Origin: Paenibacillus sacheonensis
GTDB taxonomy: Bacteria > Bacillota > Bacilli > Paenibacillales > Paenibacillaceae
Direction of reading: 5' to 3'
Length of the DNA: 64,000 nt
NCBI RefSeq assembly: GCF_009909195.1
Contig: NZ_JAAAMU010000006.1
Span: 124,001-188,000, forward strand
In this document: positions 44,118 to 52,815 of the stretch, in pieces
How the letters are laid out: every line of letters begins with the position of its first letter
Position numbering within the stretch: the first letter of the stretch is position 1
Translations under genes and position numbers: made by a program
The notes under the pieces: model-generated
The model's input: the letters and a program-made list of their open reading frames with translations, nothing else
What the model was told of the DNA's origin: nothing
Database searches by the model: none

Positions 44118-44198
44118 GGTTTACTCAACCTTTCTGTTCGGGAATGGGAAGGGAGCGACGACGACGAACAAAGAACAGGAACAATCTTCCAGCAAAAT

Positions 44199-45305
44199 TT
44201 AATCCAGCAGACCGTATTTCAACCCGAGCGGCAGCGGCGCCGGCTGCTCGCATCCGGCCTCGATCGCGACATGGCGGCCTTCCTTGGAGGAAGCCAGGAT
44301 GCCCAGCTGAATATCGAGCACGTGACTGGCCAGCTCGCCGCTTGCCCGGTGCTTGCGGTCCGAACGGATGGCATGCGCCATGTCGGCCACGCCGATCCCT
44401 CGGCTGTTCTTGGCGAATTCATGCGAATACGGAAAGCTTTGCGTCGTCCCGTTGCGCTGCTGCAGCGTCACCGCGCCGTCGAACGCATTCGGGTCCGGAA
44501 CGTGCAGGATGCCCTCCGTTCCGTAAATTTCAAGCCGCGGCGTGTAGCCGAAGCTTTCTTTGGCCGCCTGCAGCGCTGCAGTAGCGCCATTCGCAAAGTC
44601 GAGTATTGCGCTCACGTGCATCGGCGCTCCGATCGGCACCGTCTCGCCGTATCTAGGCGATAACGGGTTCGTCACCGTATGCTCGCCCTTCACGCTTCCG
44701 GCCGATCCGCTGACGCTCCGCACCGGACCGAGCAGATGAATGAGCGCAGTAATATAGTAAGGGGCCATATCGAACAGCGGATCCCATCCGAACTGCAAAT
44801 AATTGTGGAAGCCCGGATGCATCCCGTCGTAAGCGTTTCCCATAAGAATCAAGCCGCTTGCCGCATAAGGCGTTCCAATCCAGCCGTCATCGATCAGCTT
44901 CCGGCTCGTTTGCAAGCCAGCTCCAAGGAACGTATCCGGCGCGCTTCCAATCCGCAGCCCTTTCTCCTTCGCGAGCGCCAGCACGCGGTCGGCATCCGCC
45001 CGGTTAAGCGCGAACGGCTTCTCCGCATAGACATGCTTGCCCGCCGCCAGAATCTGCAAATTCACTTCCGTATGCGCCTGAGGCGCGGTCAAATTCACGA
45101 CCAACTCGATCTCGGGGTCAGCCAACAGTTCCGCGGGGGTGCACGCTTTCGGAATACCGAATTCCTCCGCCCGTTTTCTGGCAAGATCGACCGCTAGATC
45201 GGCAACCGCAACGACTTCAAGGATCCCGAATGTTTTCGTGCAGTTTTCCAAATAGATACCGCTGATAAAGCCGCAGCCGATTATGCCGATTTTCGTCTTC
45301 TGCAT
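44199..45305 (-). CDS. Gfo/Idh/MocA-family oxidoreductase
   Basis: The 368-residue protein has Rossmann start KIGIIGCGFISGIYLENC, the EKPFALNRADADRVL motif (Lys about residue 95) and YNYLQFGWDPLFDMAPYYITALIHLLGP-type catalytic Asp/Tyr/His region. The C-terminal half (HVSAILDFANGATAALQAAKESFGYTPRLEIYGTEGILHVPDPNAF) is typical of sugar dehydrogenases acting on galactose, glucose or related substrates. GGAAGGTGAG precedes ATG 45305. It is first in the operon 44199-41425 and divergent from the secreted CBM32 protein, with shared operators between. Confidence 0.9.
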   Translation of the reverse strand: MQKTKIGIIGCGFISGIYLENCTKTFGILEVVAVADLAVDLARKRAEEFGIPKACTPAELLADPEIELVVNLTAPQAHTEVNLQILAAGKHVYAEKPFALNRADADRVLALAKEKGLRIGSAPDTFLGAGLQTSRKLIDDGWIGTPYAASGLILMGNAYDGMHPGFHNYLQFGWDPLFDMAPYYITALIHLLGPVRSVSGSAGSVKGEHTVTNPLSPRYGETVPIGAPMHVSAILDFANGATAALQAAKESFGYTPRLEIYGTEGILHVPDPNAFDGAVTLQQRNGTTQSFPYSHEFAKNSRGIGVADMAHAIRSDRKHRASGELASHVLDIQLGILASSKEGRHVAIEAGCEQPAPLPLGLKYGLLD

Positions 45306-45400
45306 CACACTCACCTTCCATCTGCGTATTCGTATTAACAATTCAGCTTAGGCGTCCGGAATCCTCCCCCTTTTCTTATAAAAATCAATTTGCTTTTTCC

Positions 45401-45412
45401 TAAAACGTTTTA
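45401..45412. promoter_or_regulatory. LacI-type operator, copy 1
   Basis: TAAAACGTTTTA, a perfect palindrome with the central CG common to LacI-family operators. It lies 96 bp upstream of the dehydrogenase start on the minus strand, near a TATAAG -10-like element. Confidence 0.6.
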
Positions 45413-45509
45413 CGCAGGAATGGCGATTCGCTTGGCTTTCCTTATCAGAAGAGCAGCGAAACGACCTAAAACAAGGAAATTTTCCAACCCTCTCGCAATT
45501 CTGAAGCGA

Positions 45510-45557
45510 TTGACAATCATAAAACGTTTTACTATCCTCATAATGAAAGCGCTTTTA
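45510..45557 (+). promoter_or_regulatory. Promoter with LacI-type operator copy 2 and cre-like site
   Basis: TTGACA (45510-45515) and TATCCT (45533-45538) are 17 bp apart. The palindrome TAAAACGTTTTA (45520-45531) lies in the spacer, where a bound repressor would block polymerase. TGAAAGCGCTTTTA (45544-45557) matches the cre consensus at 13 of 14 positions. It drives the secreted CBM32 protein gene. Confidence 0.6.
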
Positions 45558-45639
45558 TTTTTCGTTTCATGCCGTTTCCATTTGGGGGAGGTGAAGATCC
45601 GTTTATCGGTTTTATCCCATTCGCAAAGGACGTGTTTGA

Positions 45640-48015
45640 ATGAAAAAAGCAACCGTGTTCCTCCTGTCCATCCTGCTGTCCGTCACTCTCCTGCTCCCTG
45701 CATCCGTCTATGCCGCCATCACCGGCACCTTATCTTCCGGCTCGGTCATCTATACGGCCGGCCAATACCGCTACGGCCCTTCGATTATCATGAACAGCGA
45801 CGGCAGCGCGGATATGTGGACCTGCGCGCCCGGCTCCGGCGGCGCATGGGACTTCGTATATTACCGCCATTCCACGAACGGCGGAGCGACATGGTCCGCC
45901 GACAGCGTCGCCATCCAGCCGAACCCGGGCAGCCGCGACCAATTCTCCGCCTGCGATCCCGGCGCCGTGAAGTTCGGCGGCTACTATTACATCGGCTATA
46001 CCTCGACCGAAGATAGCCGCGGCACGGACAACGACGTATACGTCGCCCGCTCCACGAGCCCGTCCGGACCGTGGGAAAAATGGAACGGCTCCGGCTGGGG
46101 CGGCAATCCGCAGCCGTTTATCGTCTTCGACGATCCGTACACCGACCCCTACGGCGCCGGCGAGCCAAGCCTCGTCGTCAAAGGCACGACGCTCTACATC
46201 TATTACACCTGGATGACCAAGGACGCCGGCGGCAATTCCGTCGAGCAGACCCGCGTCCGCACCGCTTCGACGGCCAACGCGAACTGGCCGGGCAGCACGA
46301 CCTATCAAGGCGTCGCGATCAACCGCGTACCGAACAACGGCGAAGACTCCACCGACCACAAATACGTGCCCTCACTGAACAAATTCATCGCGGTCGGCAC
46401 CGCGCAGCGCTTCACGGACAGCGGCTACGTCAAGCTCTACGAATCGACGGACGGCATCACCTACACGCTGTCCAGCACGATCACGAGCGGCCTGCAAACG
46501 AAAATCCACAACATGGGCATCAGCGGCAACGAGCTCGGCCAGCTGGACCCGGCGCAAAATAACTTCATCGCCTATGCCTATGGCGACAACTGGGGCCAAT
46601 GGAATACGTACGAGAATCCGATCTCGATCGCCACGGGAACATTTGCGGGGACGGCCACGGCGTCCTCGTCGCTCTCGGGATGGGCGGCGTCCCGCATCGT
46701 CGACGGCGACTCCTCGACGAACTGGTCCAGCAACCCGAGCGGCTCCGCGGCCGGCACGGAATGGGTGTACCTTGACCTCGGCAGCGCCAAAACGGTGAAT
46801 AACGTCGTCTTAACGCCGCGCAGCTCCGGCGAATGCTTCCCGGTCGACTTCAAGTTCCAAACGAGCAGCGACGCGGTCAACTGGACGGACGTGCCGGGAC
46901 AATCGTACACGAACTACGTCAATCCGGGCGGCGCCTCGCAGACGTTCAACTTCGCGAGCAGCGTGTCGGCGCGCTACGTCCGTCTGTATATCACGAAGCT
47001 CGGTGCCGACTCTTACGGCAACCACTACGCGCAAATGGCCGAGTTCTCGGTCAACGGCACGGCGCCTTCCGCGCCGAACCTCGCCTTGAACAAAACGGCT
47101 TCCTCCAACAGTTCGCTCGAATCGACGGACTGGGGCGTCAGCCGCGCCACCGACGGCATCAAGACGAGCACGGCCGGGTCAAACGGCTATACGAGCACGA
47201 ATTTCGGCTCGGCGAACGTTAGCGCAAGCCCGATCCGGCTTGCGGTCGATCTGGGTTCGAACCAGACCGTTAACCAATTGAAACTCTATCCGCGCACGAA
47301 CGCGACGGGCGTAGGCGGCGGTTCCGCCGACTTCCCGGTGAATTTCACGATCGAGACCTCAACGGACGGCACGAACTACGCGGCCGTTTCCACCATTACG
47401 GGCCAAGCGAATCCGAACGGCTCAGCGCAGACGTATAATTTCGCGGCGACGACGGCACGTTACGTTCGCGTCAACGTCACGGGACTTGGCGCTCCGGCCT
47501 CCGACGAGCCGAGCTTCTATCGCCTGCAGCTGGCGGAGCTCGAAGCCTACAACGTTGCCTCCGCCGGACCGCTGAATACGTTCGTCAACGCCGGCTTCGA
47601 ATCCCCCGCCGTGAGCGACTTCCAGTACGGACCGTTCACGAACGGCTGGAACTTCCTGAACGGCGCCGGCGTGCAGCATAACGGCGGCTCCTTCAATACG
47701 ACTTCCGTGCCGGACGGCTCGCAGACGGCGTTTCTGCAGAACAGCTCGGAGATGAACCAAGCCGTCAATTTCTCGGCTGGCGCGCACACGATCAGCTTCA
47801 GCGCGGCCAAGCGCGCCACGTATCCCGGCACGCAATCGGTCACCGTCTATTACGATTCCACGGTCATCGGCACCTTCGCGCCGTCGTCGTCGACGTTCGC
47901 CACGTTCACGACGAGCAGCTTCACCGCCACGGCGGGCAACCATACGATCCGCTTCGTCGGCACGAACGCGAGCGGGGACAATACGGACCTGATCGATCAC
48001 GTCGTCGTGAACTAA
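45640..48015 (+). CDS. Secreted beta-propeller (sialidase/GH43-like) protein with two F5/8C (CBM32) domains
   Basis: The 791-residue secreted protein has a signal peptide (residues 1-26, LLPASVYAA). Residues about 27-325 look like a five-bladed beta-propeller (RYGPSIIMNSDGSADMWTCAPGSGGAWDFVYYRHSTNGGATW, a BNR-like strand; DPYGAGEPSLVVKGTTLYIYYTW, GH43-like). Two discoidin/CBM32 domains follow (about 330-470 and 480-635; ASRIVDGDSSTNWSS and SRATDGIKTST), then a C-terminal beta-sandwich (about 640-791, NAGFESPAVSDFQYGPFTNGW) resembling carbohydrate-binding modules. I see no convincing catalytic triad, so it may be a lectin-like binder or an atypical glycosidase. It faces the sugar dehydrogenase operon. 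Confidence 0.75.
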   Translation: MKKATVFLLSILLSVTLLLPASVYAAITGTLSSGSVIYTAGQYRYGPSIIMNSDGSADMWTCAPGSGGAWDFVYYRHSTNGGATWSADSVAIQPNPGSRDQFSACDPGAVKFGGYYYIGYTSTEDSRGTDNDVYVARSTSPSGPWEKWNGSGWGGNPQPFIVFDDPYTDPYGAGEPSLVVKGTTLYIYYTWMTKDAGGNSVEQTRVRTASTANANWPGSTTYQGVAINRVPNNGEDSTDHKYVPSLNKFIAVGTAQRFTDSGYVKLYESTDGITYTLSSTITSGLQTKIHNMGISGNELGQLDPAQNNFIAYAYGDNWGQWNTYENPISIATGTFAGTATASSSLSGWAASRIVDGDSSTNWSSNPSGSAAGTEWVYLDLGSAKTVNNVVLTPRSSGECFPVDFKFQTSSDAVNWTDVPGQSYTNYVNPGGASQTFNFASSVSARYVRLYITKLGADSYGNHYAQMAEFSVNGTAPSAPNLALNKTASSNSSLESTDWGVSRATDGIKTSTAGSNGYTSTNFGSANVSASPIRLAVDLGSNQTVNQLKLYPRTNATGVGGGSADFPVNFTIETSTDGTNYAAVSTITGQANPNGSAQTYNFAATTARYVRVNVTGLGAPASDEPSFYRLQLAELEAYNVASAGPLNTFVNAGFESPAVSDFQYGPFTNGWNFLNGAGVQHNGGSFNTTSVPDGSQTAFLQNSSEMNQAVNFSAGAHTISFSAAKRATYPGTQSVTVYYDSTVIGTFAPSSSTFATFTTSSFTATAGNHTIRFVGTNASGDNTDLIDHVVVN

Positions 48016-48033
48016 GACGCTATCGCTTCGCAG

Positions 48034-48068
48034 GCCGCTTGGGAGTACGCGCTCCCGAGCGGCTTTTT
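48034..48068 (+). terminator. Terminator of the CBM32 protein gene
   Basis: GCCGCT-T-GGGAG pairs with CTCCC-G-AGCGGC around TACGCG, followed by T5. Confidence 0.85.
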
Positions 48069-48250
48069 CGGCTTTCTTGCTCAGACATCAGACTGCCTTC
48101 CCCAACGAATAAAAAGCCTCCAACGGAGGCTAGTAGAATGTCGAGAAAGTAAAAAATGTGGAACTCTATTGGATTGTAAATCATCGATGCGAGCCATGAA
48201 AGTCCTGTTTGCGAAAATGTCCCTAAGGTTATGCCTAAGCGCCCTGGGGC

Positions 48251-48378
48251 TAACGCTTGCACGGATGCCTATTCGGCTCGAAATGCATCTTTTATAACGC
48301 TAACGATTACCAGGAGGCTTATTCGGCTTGAAATGCCCCAATTATTTCGCTAACGATTACCAGGAGGCCTATTCGGGA
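48251..48378. repeat. 50-bp tandem repeat, about 2.5 copies
   Basis: TAACGATTACCAGGAGGCTT begins units at 48301 and 48351 (last two bases vary); a diverged unit begins at 48251. ATTCGGCT-GAAATGC follows in the first two. Confidence 0.85.
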
Positions 48379-48490
48379 GATTAGCCGTGTGAATCGGTGC
48401 TTAAACGGCAAATAACGTCTGTCAGAATCGTTAAAGATTAATTCACCGTGTTTTTGAGAGATTAGCGTCGCTGAGAGTCGTTAGAATTTT

Positions 48491-48546
48491 AGAAGCTAGA
48501 AGCTAGAAGCTAGAAGCTAGAAGCTAGAAGCTAGAAGCTAGAAGTT
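48491..48546. repeat. Heptamer tandem array (AGAAGCT), 8 units
   Basis: Seven perfect AGAAGCT units and a final AGAAGTT. Confidence 0.95.
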
Positions 48547-48805
48547 AAACGTTAGAGTTAGACGTGGAATCAGCCCAACCAAACTCACGCGTTATACGAT
48601 CAGCAGCCTCCGCCGCTAGCTGATATGTCTACCACCGTCTTAGACGTCCCCTAATTGGACCTGAATACGTCTCCCATTATTGTTCCTGAAACTAAATAAA
48701 GAAACCTGCCATTAAAACCGCAGGTTCCTCTACCATCAGAGAGCCTCCGTGGAGGCTCCTCTCTCGTAATCATGACAACGACGCATCCAAGCAGTCCGGA
48801 TACCT

Positions 48806-49204
48806 TTAACGCTCGGCCTGAACGGTCGTTTTCTCGGGCAAGTGCGAAGCCACAAGCTTGTAGACGGTCACTTTGTTGCCGACAATCGGACCGTTCGCAG
48901 CATCCTTCGGAGCTTCACCGCCGCCTTCGCCGTGCGTGCGGCCGTGTTCGCCGCCCTGCGCGGCTTCCCGGCGCGCATGCGCGTGGCGGAAGGAATCGCT
49001 GTTGGCCCACGCATGAAAATCCTCTTCCTTCTCCCACGTCGTGCATACGCGGACTTCTTCCGTGCCTTCGGAGGTTGCCGCATGCAGGACGTCCATCCGC
49101 ACGAAGCCTTGGAACGTATGCACGCTCTTCGGCGCCTTGAACCGCTCCATGACCGCCTCGGCAAACCCGGCCTTCACTTCGATTCGATTCTCCACTACGA
49201 TCAT
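48806..49204 (-). CDS. Haem-degrading monooxygenase (HmoB/IsdG-like ABM domain)
   Basis: The 132-residue protein carries an antibiotic-biosynthesis-monooxygenase (ABM) fold: MIVVENRIEVKAGFAEAVMERF, GFVRMDVLHA and VRVCTTWEKEEDFHAWANSDSFRHAHARRE. A linker rich in Gly, Glu and His precedes the C-terminal NKVTVYKLVAS. This is the layout of HmoA/HmoB and IsdG, which open haem to release iron. The upstream transporter genes fit haem-iron use. Its frame continues upstream, without a stop, into the shifted part of the ankyrin gene. ATG 49204 has GGGGA about 8 nt before it and is chosen as the start. Confidence 0.75.
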   Translation of the reverse strand: MIVVENRIEVKAGFAEAVMERFKAPKSVHTFQGFVRMDVLHAATSEGTEEVRVCTTWEKEEDFHAWANSDSFRHAHARREAAQGGEHGRTHGEGGGEAPKDAANGPIVGNKVTVYKLVASHLPEKTTVQAER

Positions 49205-49628
49205 CGCCTGATCCCCGCTCTCTCCGCTTCCCAGAAGCGATTTCAAATAGTTAACGACCTCTACCGCCTGCTCTCCGCCCATCATCGCGTGCTGAAGCAG
49301 CGAGATGCCATGCGGTCCGCGCGCGCAGCGAATCCGGATAATGCGAGAGGGCCGTGCGAATGAATGCCAAATCTCCGAGCATCGCGGCCGCGGACAAGTC
49401 GATCCTCGCTCCCTGCGATAACAGGAATTGTACGATATCCCGGCGTCCGACATGCGAAGCCGCACCGAGCGCCGTCTCCCAATCGTCCCCGCCCCAGTTC
49501 ATCGAGGCATGAAGCAAGGCCGGCTCTTGCGACAGCAGCGACCGAACTTTATCCAAATCCGCATGCGCCGCGCCGACAAACTCTCGTACCAACTCATTTT
49601 GAAGCGCTTGTTTGGCCATTCCCCTCAT
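49205..49628 (-). pseudogene. Ankyrin-repeat protein gene with a frameshift
   Basis: Residues from 49628 encode ankyrin-like repeats (QNELVREFVGAAHADLDKVRSLL, GDDWETALGAASHVGRRDIVQFLLSQGARIDLSAAAMLGDLAFIRTALSHYPDSLRAR). The frame then reads nonsense to a stop at 49251, while the next frame continues sensibly: GPHGISLLQHAMMGGEQAVEVVNYLKSLLG. The switch lies in a CG run at about 49325-49333 and can be explained by loss of one CG. The restored frame has no stop before the haem monooxygenase, so either a stop was lost or the two were fused. A sequencing error is possible. Confidence 0.65.
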
Positions 49629-49651
49629 CACTCATTCCGTTTAAATTTAGC

Positions 49652-50452
49652 TCATCCATTATGCTGGCGGCTGACGACACCGTGCGGCAAATACACCGGA
49701 ATGCCGTTATCCAGATGGATCTTCGCTTCGATGCCGAATACTTCCCGGAAGAAATCCGTCTCGAACAATTCGACCGGCGTGCCGCTACGTACGACTTCTC
49801 CTTGCTTCATCGCCACGATGCGATCGCAATAACGGGCCGCTTGATTCAAATCATGCAGGACCATGACAACGGTAATGCCTTGATCCCGATTCAAACTGCG
49901 GATGAGCTCCATCAGCTCCAACTGATGCGCGATGTCCAAGTAAGTCGTCGGTTCATCCAGCAGCAGAATGCGCGGGGATTGCGCCATGCACATCGCAAGC
50001 CATGCCCGTTGGCGTTCGCCTCCCGACAGCGCAAGCAGCGAACGATGCTGAAGCTGCTCCATATGCGTCGCCCGAAGTGCCCAATCGACCACATCCTCAT
50101 GTTTCCATCGGCACTCTTCGTACCACTTCAGGTGAGGATTCCGCCCTCTTCGTACGAGGTCGCGGACCGTGATGTCAAGTCCGTAGTCCTGATGCTGCGT
50201 CAGCATCGTCATCACTTGGGCGGCGGATTTGGCACTCAGGTCGGCTAAATTCCGGCCCTCGATGTCGATGCTGCCTTGCTGCGGCGAGGCCAATCTGGCC
50301 AGCATGCGCAGTACCGTGGATTTGCCTGAACCGTTCGGTCCCACGATGCCCAGCCATTCCCCGGTCTCGACTTGAAGATCGAAGTCCTTCACGATCGCCG
50401 CCGAACGCTCGTAGCCGTATTTCAGTTGGACAGCCGTCAACGCCGAGCTCAT
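49652..50452 (-). CDS. Iron/haem ABC transporter ATP-binding protein (FecE/HmuV type)
   Basis: The 266-residue ATPase has Walker A GPNGSGKST (about residues 39-47), Q-loop region LTQHQDYG, signature LSGGERQRAWLAMCMAQ, Walker B ILLLDEPTTYLD and switch His in VLHDLNQAARYCDRI. These are features of siderophore/haem/B12 importers. It overlaps the permease stop by ATGA and ends the transporter part of a Fur-controlled operon. FhuC-like siderophore uptake is an alternative to haem. Confidence 0.93.
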   Translation of the reverse strand: MSSALTAVQLKYGYERSAAIVKDFDLQVETGEWLGIVGPNGSGKSTVLRMLARLASPQQGSIDIEGRNLADLSAKSAAQVMTMLTQHQDYGLDITVRDLVRRGRNPHLKWYEECRWKHEDVVDWALRATHMEQLQHRSLLALSGGERQRAWLAMCMAQSPRILLLDEPTTYLDIAHQLELMELIRSLNRDQGITVVMVLHDLNQAARYCDRIVAMKQGEVVRSGTPVELFETDFFREVFGIEAKIHLDNGIPVYLPHGVVSRQHNG

Positions 50453-51486
50453 CGTTTAACCCCTTTCCGAAGCAGGTAGAGGAAGAAAGGCGCGCCAAGC
50501 AGCGCAAGCAGAATCCCCACCGGAAACTCGATCGGATCAAACCAGCTGCGCGCCGCCGTGTCCGCCGCAATGACGAGCGTCCCTCCGCCGATTGCGGAAA
50601 CCGGCAGGAAGATCCGATAATCATTGCCGATCAGCAGCCTTACCATATGCGGCACGACAAGGCCTACGAAGCCTACCATCCCGACGATGCTGATTGCCGC
50701 TCCCGCCAGAAATGTCGACAGCAGGATGATCAGCAGTCTGCCCAGCTCCACCCGGCTGCCAAGAAGCTTAGCCGCATCATCTCCGAGCACGAGCAGGTTG
50801 GCCGTCTTCATCAAGAAGAAGGAAGCAATGACGCCGATAATCGTGTAGGGCAGCAGCGTGTCGAAATGCGGCCAGCTTCTTCCGTTGAGACTGCCGGACA
50901 TCCAAGGCAGGACGGACTGCACTTTCTCGCTGTTCAGAATCATCAGCGCCGTCATCGCCGCCCCGAGCAGCGAATTGACGGCAACCCCGGCCAGGATGAG
51001 CCGAACCGGGGACGCGCCACCTTTCCACGACAACACGTACACCACAATAGCCGCGCCCAGTGCGCCAAGGAAGGCTGCGATTGGGAGGTAGGCGATATGC
51101 TCGGGAAACAAAATCATGATGGTTACCGCCGCCAGGCCTCCGCCGGAGGATACGCCGATAATGCCGGGATCCGCGAGCGGATTACGAAACACGCCTTGGA
51201 GAAAAGCGCCGGAGATCGCCAGGCACATGCCGGCCAGCATGCCGGTCAATACGCGGGGCAGCCTCAAATTCCATACGATCTGCCTCGCTTCCGAATCGGA
51301 GGCTTGGAACAAGGACGTCCATACGTCATGCACCGGAAGGGATATGGCACCGGACATGAAGCCGTATAACGAAGCTGCCAGCAGAAGGAGCAGACTTACC
51401 AGGACAGCGCTGAAATTCCGAACCCCCTTCGCGAGAACAGCCTGCTGTTCCCGCGGCGTAGAGGTGGAGGCTGTTGTTGCGGCCAT
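50449..51486 (-). CDS. Iron/haem ABC transporter permease (FecCD/HmuU type)
   Basis: The 345-residue permease has about ten helices. Family blocks are LRLPRVLTGMLAGMCLAISGAFLQGVFRNPLADPGIIGVSSGGGLAAV, LAGVAVNSLLGAAMTALM, SLNGRSWPHF and GFVGLVVPHMVRLLIGNDYRIFLPVSAIGGGTLVIAADTAAR. It is 3 bp after the binding-protein stop, so in one operon. No second permease is present; it should homodimerise. Confidence 0.93.
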   Translation of the reverse strand: MAATTASTSTPREQQAVLAKGVRNFSAVLVSLLLLLAASLYGFMSGAISLPVHDVWTSLFQASDSEARQIVWNLRLPRVLTGMLAGMCLAISGAFLQGVFRNPLADPGIIGVSSGGGLAAVTIMILFPEHIAYLPIAAFLGALGAAIVVYVLSWKGGASPVRLILAGVAVNSLLGAAMTALMILNSEKVQSVLPWMSGSLNGRSWPHFDTLLPYTIIGVIASFFLMKTANLLVLGDDAAKLLGSRVELGRLLIILLSTFLAGAAISIVGMVGFVGLVVPHMVRLLIGNDYRIFLPVSAIGGGTLVIAADTAARSWFDPIEFPVGILLALLGAPFFLYLLRKGVKR

Positions 51487-51489
51487 GGA

Positions 51490-52764
51490 CTAATCGACCT
51501 GCTGCAGCAGCTTGTTCATCGCCGCGATCGCTTGAGGCGCTCGAATGCCCGGGTTGGCTGCGAACAAATCCGACGGCAGGACTTCGAACTTGTCGTTCTT
51601 CACGGCCGGCAGGCTCTTCCAAGCCGGGTTCGTCTCAAATTCCTTCTTGAAGCTGGCTTTCACTTCGTCGGCATCGCCGTGCGCGATGAACAGGATGAGC
51701 TCCGGGTTGGCGGCAACGATCCGCTCCAGGCTGATCTCGGCGTACTGCGGCATCGTGCTCATGCCCGGGAATTTGTCCGCGGCATTCTGGCCACCGGCCA
51801 GCGTCAGGAAGTTGCCCGGATAGCTCGTCGGTAGAGCAATCACGAAGCTGCCCGGCGCACCATAGACGATCAGCGTTTTCGGTTTCGATGCCAATTTGGG
51901 AAGCTGCGAGATTTGCGCGTTCATGCCGTTCACGATCGATTCGGCTTTTGCTTCTTGTCCCAGAATACGGCCGTAGAGTTTGATCGAAGCTTGGATCTCC
52001 GGAACGGTGTTATGCGAGTTGAACATCACCTGCGCGCCCAACTTCTCGATGGTCGCTTGCTGGGATTTTAAGGCAGGGCTTGCGATCATGAGGTCCGACT
52101 TGACGGCTGCCAGCTGCTCGAACTCGATGCCGTGCGCGCTGCCGACTTCGGGAGCCGATGCGGCCGCGGACGGAATGACCGGTCCGAGGGCTGTCGGACG
52201 TCCGACTACCGTGCCGCCGAGCGCGTAGATGATCTCCGTATCCGACGAGGTCAGCGTGACGATCCGGCTAGGCTTCTTCTTGAGCGTGAACGGACCCGTG
52301 CTGGTCGTTACCGTCAACGTGCTGTTGATGGATACGGTGCTCGCTGCCTTGCTGTACGTGACCCATTTGCCGAATGCCTCCGAGATCAAGCGAAGCGGTA
52401 CGAAGGTTTTGCCGTTGATGATATGAGGCGCGGCTTCCAGCGATTGATAAGCCCCGTTTATGTATGCAGACGTGGATCCGACGGTCAGCTTAACCGTCGT
52501 GCTTCCTTGCACGGCCGAGACGACCTTGTTCTTCGCATCCCAGGATGCTTTGCCGCCAAGCGCCGTAACCAAGCTGCTGTAAGGTACGAGCGTTCTTCCA
52601 TTGGTGATTTTCGGTGCCGAGTCCAGCGCGACGGACTTGCCGTCCAGGGTGACTTTCACAGCCGCGCTTGCTGCCTCCGCGGTTTGAAGCGCGCCTGTCG
52701 AGGCGACGGGCGTCAGCACTAAAGCTGTTGCTAATAAGGTACGGATAAATCCTTTGGAAAACAC
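51490..52764 (-). CDS. Iron/haem-binding protein fused to a copper-amine-oxidase-type N-terminal domain
   Basis: The 424-residue secreted protein starts at GTG 52764 (GGAG 7 nt upstream), downstream of Fur boxes; frames extending through the boxes are rejected. A signal peptide (about 1-35, ending LQTAEAAS) is followed by a Cu_amine_oxidN1-like stalk domain (about 36-150; VTLDGKSVALDSAPKITNGRTLVPYSSLVTALGGKASWD, INGKTFVPLRLISEAFGKWV). Residues about 165-424 form a helical-backbone class III periplasmic-binding domain (PSRIVTLTSSDTEIIYALGG; PGNFLTLAGGQNAADKFPG). There is no lipobox cysteine, so the stalk may help wall retention. The fusion is seen in some Paenibacillus haem/iron binders. Confidence 0.85.
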   Translation of the reverse strand: MFSKGFIRTLLATALVLTPVASTGALQTAEAASAAVKVTLDGKSVALDSAPKITNGRTLVPYSSLVTALGGKASWDAKNKVVSAVQGSTTVKLTVGSTSAYINGAYQSLEAAPHIINGKTFVPLRLISEAFGKWVTYSKAASTVSINSTLTVTTSTGPFTLKKKPSRIVTLTSSDTEIIYALGGTVVGRPTALGPVIPSAAASAPEVGSAHGIEFEQLAAVKSDLMIASPALKSQQATIEKLGAQVMFNSHNTVPEIQASIKLYGRILGQEAKAESIVNGMNAQISQLPKLASKPKTLIVYGAPGSFVIALPTSYPGNFLTLAGGQNAADKFPGMSTMPQYAEISLERIVAANPELILFIAHGDADEVKASFKKEFETNPAWKSLPAVKNDKFEVLPSDLFAANPGIRAPQAIAAMNKLLQQVD

Positions 52765-52786
52765 AAAACCACTCCCCGATTTATAT

Positions 52787-52801
52787 TGATAACGATTATC
52801 A
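52787..52801. promoter_or_regulatory. Fur box 1
   Basis: TGATAACGATTATCA matches the 7-1-7 consensus TGATAATNATTATCA at 14 of 15 positions. Confidence 0.85.
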
Positions 52802-52815
52802 TTATCATGGAATTG

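Larger units (their letters stand above)
45306..45639. other. Divergent regulatory region
   Basis: 334 bp with no gene but two identical 12-bp palindromes, a sigma-A promoter and a cre-like site, each listed separately. Confidence 0.7.
48069..48805. other. Gene-free region with tandem repeats and hairpins
   Basis: It holds a three-copy 50-bp repeat (48251-48378), a heptamer array (48491-48546) and hairpins at about 48115-48131 (AGCCTCC/GGAGGCT), 48709-48732 (AACCTGC/GCAGGTT) and 48745-48765. The last is probably the terminator of the minus-strand uptake operon. No gene is seen. Confidence 0.65.
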
